Below, piece after piece: positions 61,558 to 64,000 of a stretch of 64,000 nt of DNA. Within the stretch, counting starts at the first letter, position 1. Each line of letters starts with the position of its first letter. Under the pieces are notes generated by a model that searched no databases, was not told where the DNA came from, and saw only the letters and a list, made by a program, of their open reading frames with translations. Origin of the DNA: Clonostachys chloroleuca. Its lineage: Eukaryota > Ascomycota > Sordariomycetes > Hypocreales > Bionectriaceae. Where the stretch lies: the NCBI GenBank assembly GCA_037952775.1, contig JBANAY010000004.1, forward strand, positions 4,216,001 to 4,280,000, in the 5' to 3' direction. The translations under genes and the position numbers were made by a program.

Positions 61558-64000
61558 TTACTCATATCCTTCCAAGTCCTTGAGAGTCTTGATCTGCCTT
61601 GCGCCCATGGGCCCTGTATTGAATCTCGCAGCGCCATGGCGGGCAATAACTGAACCGAAAAGAATAGTAATGAGCTCCTTGCCAGTGACAATCAACTCAT
61701 CCCCGGTGTAGCCCTTCATGGCGCATTCCTTAAAGATGTGCGCAATAAGCTTCTCGCCCAATGTCTCAACGCTTCGGCCACTGGCCCAGCCCTTCTCGCC
61801 GTTCAAACGGGAAAGCGTGCCCATTAGGTTACCACGTGTGGCCGAGTCCATTTCCCTGGTGTTCTGGATCGTGATGCCGACTTTGCTGACTACTGCCCGA
61901 AGTTGTTCGAGACACTGCTCAGCTCGGAGTGGCTTGAATGTGAATTCAGTAGCAAAACGACTCTTCATACCAGGGTTGAAGCGCATGAGCCGATCCATGT
62001 CTTCTTCATAGCCAGCGAGGACGATGATGAGTTTCCGAGAATACTTTGGCTTTGTTACCGCATCCACAAGCTCGCTGACGGCTTCCTCTGCATAGCCTGA
62101 ACTGCTGGCTAGGCGGTATGCCTCATCGATGAACAGAACTTTCCCGAGGGCAGATTCCAAGAGACGCTCTGTTTTAGGTGCTGTCTGGCCGCAGTATTCT
62201 CCGATAAGCTGCGAAGCAGATACTTCAACAACATCGGGGGCAGCAAGCAAGCCCATGTCGTAGAAAATCTGGCCCAGTTTACGACTGGTGCTGGTCTTGC
62301 CAGTTCCCGGTGGCCCCTTGAAAACATAAGTAAATGGGATATATGGGCGAGGGTCAATGCCTCTTAGACGCATTCCTTGGGCCATATACTGATATGACTC
62401 AAACTTCGAAATAATCTCCTCGTATCCAATGAATCCTTCAAAAAGGGCTCGGGTGTTTGCCACGGCTCGAGTATTCCGGTCCCAATCAGGATCGAAATCC
62501 TCTGGCAGGAGAGGCGTCTCGTCTAGGTCAGATTTGATAGTCTCATCCGCATTTCTGCTCTTTTCATTCTGATCGGCCTCTCTATCCTCCCCATTAACCT
62601 TCTTGTCGGTCGTGTCTACCGTCTGCTTCTTGGCTTCTCCGAAATCCATATTCTCGGCCATCCGTTTCGTTCTTGCCATAATAGCCTTGGAGATCAGATT
62701 CACGACTTCACCTCCGTTTCCGAAATTCGGACGCACTGATGCTCGGCTCAACATGTCCATGGCGACCTGCCTTGCCTTTTCTGTTGCGACCAACTTCTCT
62801 TTCTCAAGTCTATAATCGAATATTTTCCCAAGCGTGTCTATATCGAAATCTTCAAACACAAATGCGGTATCGAGAGGAAAGCGGCGCGCAAATCCCGGGT
62901 TGCAGTTGGCATACATTTCTTTCATATGCGCCGAGTATCCGCAGAGAATGACGCACCTGTCTTCCCCTGGAGCACCTGTCACCTCTGCCACCAGAGTGTC
63001 AAGGATGGCGCCACGGAAATCACCATTCTTAGAGCCAGTGCTTCGTTTTCCGGGATCTAACATGTGGGCATCGTCAATGATCAGGACACTGCCCTTTGCC
63101 TCTGCAAGTGCTTCCTTGGTATTCTGTTCTGAGCCGCCAATGTATCGATCAATGAGATCACTCGGGTTCTTGACGATAACATCTCCTTTTGAAAGGAGGC
63201 CGAAATCGGCCAGGATTTTACCGTAGAGCTTTGCAACGGTAGTTTTTCCCGTACCCGGGCTCCCTAAGAAGACACGATTGGCCGAGGCATAGAGAGGTTC
63301 CAACCCCTTCATTTCCCGCTCGTAGTTTTGGTTGACTTGATGGACCACCGAGAGGATTGATTGCTTGACGTTTTCCAGTCCAAGCAACCCCTGAAGCTCC
63401 TTCCACGCCGAGCTCTTCTCTGGTTTGAGGCATGGTGGCTTGCCCAAGAGATCCTCCTTGTTCAAGAAATAATCCTCAAGATACAGCCCTTCCCTTCTCG
63501 CGTGGTGAAATCGTTCAACCTGGCGTTTGCAAGCCTCGACGAATGCCTTCTTCAACGGCCAGATGTTTGCAAAGCTCTTTTCTGATGTGCCACGGAGAAT
63601 TCTACGGATGAGAATCTTGACATATAAATCATCGACCTCCCCGGCGAGCTTCATCTTCTTGTTGAACCACTTCCGTACCATGCCGTGGAAAATGGAACGG
63701 AGCAATTCCTCAGAATAATTCGGCAGCTTGTAAACAGGGAAGTGATGTTCAACAACAGCACGGTGGGTGAGCTGATCCGTTAACCCGGCCTCTGCATCGC
63801 CAGCCAGAACGATAACAATGGTGCCCGGGAGCTCTTTCGCTCTGGTGAAGAAACTCCACAAGTTGTAATCGTCCTTATCGATTAAATGGGCATCATCAAG
63901 CACCACGATCTGTCAAGGGTTAGTCGGCCAAGAACGAAACAGGCGAAGCAAGTATTCTTTCTACTTACACAACCTCCACATGTAGCAGATATCTGGCGCA
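61558..64000 (-). CDS. CbxX/CfxQ-type AAA+ ATPase, 5' part beyond the window
   Basis: Partial gene; its start lies beyond position 64000. The main exon 61558-63909 is preceded by an intron that begins at about 63968-63971, with a short stretch of the previous exon at the edge. The exact donor is unclear: GTAAGT at 63968 or GTGTAA just before it. The visible protein (about 783 residues) carries tandem AAA+ modules. The end of a first one has Walker B VVLDDAHLID. A second has GSPGTGKTTVAKLYGKIL and Walker B VLIIDDAHML. A third has GPPGTGKTSTSRKLGQIF and Walker B VLFIDEAYRL followed by FNPGMKSRF. This arrangement matches the fungal SpoVK/CbxX-like AAA family, related to rubisco-activase-type CbbX of bacteria and plastids. 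Its substrate in fungi is not known. Between modules two and three lies a charged linker (KKQTVDTTDKKVNGEDREAD). Confidence 0.88.

Overview
The window is nuclear DNA of a filamentous ascomycete (Pezizomycotina). Genes are compact, with short introns of about 50-110 bases, on both strands and separated by long gene-free stretches. The products are typical of that group: a FREQUENCY clock protein, a nuclear-encoded ATP synthase subunit 9 with a long presequence, a DIM-2-type DNA methyltransferase, a DASH complex Spc34 and an Sld2. FREQUENCY and DIM-2 are, to my knowledge, missing from the core Aspergillus/Penicillium lineages, so I favour another Pezizomycotina lineage; I cannot name class or species.

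Layout. 1.7-3.8 kb: tubulin cofactor C (+) and a Mediator Med9-like subunit (-). 3.8-8 kb: a 4.2 kb gene-free stretch upstream of frq, with two light-response-like elements near the gene. 8-11 kb: frq (+), carrying a one-base frame break. 11.7-13.5 kb: secreted prenylcysteine-oxidase-like flavoprotein (+). 14-15.8 kb: a multi-exon membrane protein of uncertain integrity (+). 16-17.4 kb: F-box-like protein (-). 18.7-21.3 kb: VID27 (+). 21.9-23.6 kb: trehalose-6-phosphate synthase (-). 25.6-28.3 kb: RRP6 (+). 31.4-32.1 kb: ATP synthase subunit 9 (-). 34.8-36.8 kb: MYST acetyltransferase of SAS2 type (-). 37.5-39.5 kb: LRR protein (-). 40.5-42.3 kb: proteasome subunit RPN3 (-). 43.5-45.9 kb: TAF12 (-). 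49.2-50.3 kb: acidic protein of unknown function (+). 51.6-52.5 kb: SPC34 (+). 52.6-53.2 kb: DsbA/FrnE-like oxidoreductase (-). 53.8-54.9 kb: TOPORS-like RING protein (-). 55.3-56.7 kb: SLD2 (+), with a frame break. 57.2-60.9 kb: DIM-2-type methyltransferase (+), with a frame break. 61.6-64 kb: CbxX/CfxQ-type AAA+ ATPase (-), cut by the window edge.

The genes do not form a biosynthetic or defence cluster. They are independent housekeeping and regulatory genes: clock, chromatin, transcription, RNA decay, proteasome, replication and kinetochore functions, stress sugar and mitochondrial ATP synthesis. The main oddity is technical or evolutionary. Three conserved genes (frq, sld2, dim-2) each carry one frame break exactly at a homopolymer run (G5, C5, A6), with recognisable family sequence continuing on both sides. 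That pattern points to homopolymer base-calling errors more than to three pseudogenes. Other points of note are two GC-AG introns, a 6-base terminal coding exon in atp9, a 19-base first coding exon in vid27, a frame-preserving intron in rpn3, and a candidate short-FRQ start codon lying right at an intron donor. No tRNA, rRNA, CRISPR array or intact transposon was recognised.
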